The notes below the pieces were generated by a model, which ran no database searches, was not told the DNA's origin, and worked only from the letters and a program-made list of their open reading frames with translations. The position numbers were made by a program, and so were the translations under genes. DNA of 64,000 bases from Bacteroides ovatus (GTDB taxonomy: Bacteria > Bacteroidota > Bacteroidia > Bacteroidales > Bacteroidaceae): assembly GCF_001314995.1 (NCBI RefSeq), contig NZ_CP012938.1:5332001-5396000 (forward strand), given 5' to 3'. How positions within the stretch are numbered: position 1 is the first letter of the stretch; each line of letters starts with the position of its first letter. Positions 62,200 through 64,000 of this stretch are shown here, one piece after another.

Positions 62200-63339
62200 T
62201 TATTTCAATTGCTTGTAATAGACGAAATCTTCTGCGACCAGTTCGGGGTGGAATATCTTTACGAGGTCTCGTAGCACGAGGTCGGGATTCACCACGGCCG
62301 ACTCGTAGTAGTCGTTGCCGCCGGCGGCATTCGTGCGGGCGTTGTTGTTATAGACGTATCCGTTGCGGAAGCACCGGGTGTCGGTGAACTTCGGGCAGGC
62401 GGCTCGCAGTTCGTCGAGCGTGTTCGCCATACCCACATGCAGCCACATATCGACTTGCGAGGCCAGCAGATACGCCTCTTCGAGGTCGATGGGCGCGGAA
62501 GCGTTTCCCGTGTTCTTCTTGTAGATGTAATCGCCTCCGGCATCTTTGATCAACCGGGCGACATAGCTTTCGGTCGAGGGCATGAACCAATTGTCGCCGT
62601 AAGGCGTGTTGAGCATCACTGAAGGGGCATCGATGGCTGCATCGGTTACTCGCTTTTTCAAAGCGTTATAGCGAACCGGAATCTCGGCAAACACTTTCTC
62701 TCCCTCTGTCCGTTTTCCTGCAACCTCCGCCAATGCCACCAGCCATTCGGCTTTGCCCAGCGGCGACTCTTCCAGGTAATCGCCGACATACATGAACGGG
62801 ATGTTCAGTTCTTTCAGTTTCCCTTCCATCGAGCTGGCCCCGTTCACGCCGTAAAGCAGTACGAGGTCGGGATCGAGCGAGAGCAGCAGCTCATAGTTAA
62901 TGTTCCCCTCATAGCCCACGTCGCCGACGCTGTCGCGTCGTGCCTGAATATCGGGATTGGAAATGTAGTCGATACCCGATACCCCGACCACGCGCCCCGT
63001 TTCGCCGATCGCGTCAAGCATGGCGATATGGGTCGAAGACATGCAGACGATGCGTCCGGCATTCCCGTTGAGTACCTGACCGGTGAAATCTTCGGGAGCG
63101 GCTTCGCCGTCACGGGCGATGAACAGGCACGTGGTAATGCTGTCGGCTCCCTGCCAAGGGTTCGTGACGGTAACCAATACGCTCTTTCTGCTGTCAGCAC
63201 CTTTTATGTTAAACCCCGAAGCGTATTCAGGTGTATAGGCCGTTCGGTTGAAATCGGCAAGTTTGGAACTCTTATCATGGCAGCCTGTGAATGTCAGTAC
63301 AAGCAGCAATATCAGGCTCAGATTTTTCAATGCTTTCAT
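62200..63339 (-). CDS. Substrate-binding lipoprotein of the importer (BtuF/FhuD-like)
   Basis: 379 aa. Signal MKALKNLSLILLLVLTFTGC with lipobox FTGC. Two lobes joined by a long helix: RIVCMSSTHIAMLDAIGETG, VVGVSGIDYISNP, LLSLDPDLVLLYGVNGASSM, then APSVMLNTPYGDNWFMPSTE. Matches type III periplasmic binding proteins. It sits 4 bp after the TonB receptor stop, so the outer and inner steps of uptake are co-transcribed. Ligand not predictable from the sequence. Confidence 0.93.
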   Translation of the reverse strand: MKALKNLSLILLLVLTFTGCHDKSSKLADFNRTAYTPEYASGFNIKGADSRKSVLVTVTNPWQGADSITTCLFIARDGEAAPEDFTGQVLNGNAGRIVCMSSTHIAMLDAIGETGRVVGVSGIDYISNPDIQARRDSVGDVGYEGNINYELLLSLDPDLVLLYGVNGASSMEGKLKELNIPFMYVGDYLEESPLGKAEWLVALAEVAGKRTEGEKVFAEIPVRYNALKKRVTDAAIDAPSVMLNTPYGDNWFMPSTESYVARLIKDAGGDYIYKKNTGNASAPIDLEEAYLLASQVDMWLHVGMANTLDELRAACPKFTDTRCFRNGYVYNNNARTNAAGGNDYYESAVVNPDLVLRDLVKIFHPELVAEDFVYYKQLK

Positions 63340-63343
63340 ATTG

Positions 63344-64000
63344 TTACAAATTTGTATTTACGGATTTCTTCTTATTTTTTCCGAACTTCGGGGTGATGCC
63401 GATGAACAGTTCGAAGTTGATACCGGGCATGGGGCGCGAGAGCACCGAAAGGTAGTCCTCGTTGAAGAGATTATTGACTGCAAATTTCAATTGAACGTCC
63501 ACCGGTTTGAAAAACAGGTTTTTCTCCAAGGAGACGTTGCTCATGAAATATTCGGGCAGGTGTCCTGTCAGCGTGTAGTCGTTGCTTGACATGGTGAAAC
63601 GCTCCGAGTAGAACGCCCACTTGTAAAGGAACGCCCACGACCGCCACGACAACCGTCCTGTCAGCGAGGCGGAATGCTCCGGCACGTAGGGCAGCTGTTT
63701 GCCCACCGACTGGTCAGCAGGTGACATTTTCTCGCCCTCGTTGATAGAGGGTGTCCACGAATAAGAGCCGTTCAGGTCGATGAGCCAATCCTTTGCCGGC
63801 TGCACGGCCAGGTTCGCTTTGACCTCGATGCCGTAGGCGTGTACCTTCTTCACGTTGCGGGGCGAAAAGAATCCTTTGGTGGTGGGCAGCCAGATAATCC
63901 AGTCGTCGATGTAGGAATCGAACCAGTTCACGCCGCCGTTCAACTTATAGGCATTTTCTTTGCCGACCTCGAAACTTACACCTGCATCGTAGCTGAAACC
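63344..64000 (-). CDS. TonB-dependent receptor, C-terminal part (5' beyond window)
   Basis: About 218 codons present; the frame is open to the window edge. Barrel strands (FSYDAGVSFEVGKENAYKLN, WFDSYIDDWIIWLPTTKGFF; LTGRLSWRSWAFLYKWAFYS) and the terminal strand PGINFELFIGITPKFGK fit TonB-dependent receptors of the cobalamin/siderophore type. It lies just upstream of the binding protein and delivers the same ligand across the outer membrane. Confidence 0.88.
   Translation of the reverse strand, partial: GFSYDAGVSFEVGKENAYKLNGGVNWFDSYIDDWIIWLPTTKGFFSPRNVKKVHAYGIEVKANLAVQPAKDWLIDLNGSYSWTPSINEGEKMSPADQSVGKQLPYVPEHSASLTGRLSWRSWAFLYKWAFYSERFTMSSNDYTLTGHLPEYFMSNVSLEKNLFFKPVDVQLKFAVNNLFNEDYLSVLSRPMPGINFELFIGITPKFGKNKKKSVNTNL

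Overview
The window is a Bacteroides-type chromosome segment (Bacteroidota). The evidence is the Bacteroides promoter signature (TTTG, about 19 bp, TAnnTTTG), a CusA/CzcA pump fused to a TolC-like domain, Bacteroidota tyrosine integrases, CTn-style mobilization genes and IS66. It is a host backbone heavily interrupted by mobile DNA. All assignments come from reading the sequence; no database search was run.

Backbone: 1-7002 is a leftward operon of a metal/drug RND pump, its adaptor and a LytS/LytTR two-component pair. Next come a periplasmic glutathione peroxidase, a NUDIX hydrolase, queA and tRNA-Pro(GGG) (7213-9648). After element 1 follow an AraC regulator, aroB, a small membrane protein, an outer-membrane beta-barrel gene split by an IS66 element (IS 22597-25125), cardiolipin synthase and rsmD (18131-28332).

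Element 1 (9609-17701, about 8.1 kb) lies between 74-bp direct repeats that carry the 5' half of tRNA-Pro plus most of its promoter. It encodes an integrase, a HTH protein, a gene II-type replication protein and three cargo genes: two secreted proteins sharing a domain, and a fusion of a SpoT-like HD hydrolase with a 5'-deoxynucleotidase. Element 2 (about 28370-35416) is a second compact integrative element with a different gene II-type replication protein, an antirepressor, small HTH proteins and a repeat-rich origin-like region. Its integrase survives only as a C-terminal fragment, cut where the next element begins.

Element 3 (about 35417-46612) has two tandem tyrosine integrases, a RhuM-like protein, excisionase-like HTH genes, DUF3408, MobC and a relaxase. 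Its cargo is a third tyrosine recombinase beside a 161-bp segment bounded by perfect 17-bp inverted repeats. That segment has the hallmarks of an invertible promoter, currently facing away from a methylase-like gene and a GIY-YIG/helicase gene (truncated). This phase-variable restriction-like cassette is the most interesting system in the window.

Element 4 (about 46613-57600) is a CTn-type module: small conserved genes, SSB, HU, a resolvase-fold protein lacking catalytic residues, a lipoprotein-led operon, a MobV relaxase and an OmpA-type porin. From 57639 to the right edge the DNA becomes visibly GC-rich. It holds a DUF2284 protein and a leftward operon of TonB receptor, BtuF/BtuC/BtuD-like ABC importer, split ThrE exporter and DUF6064-like protein, with a relic of a second ABC ATPase marking a recombination scar.
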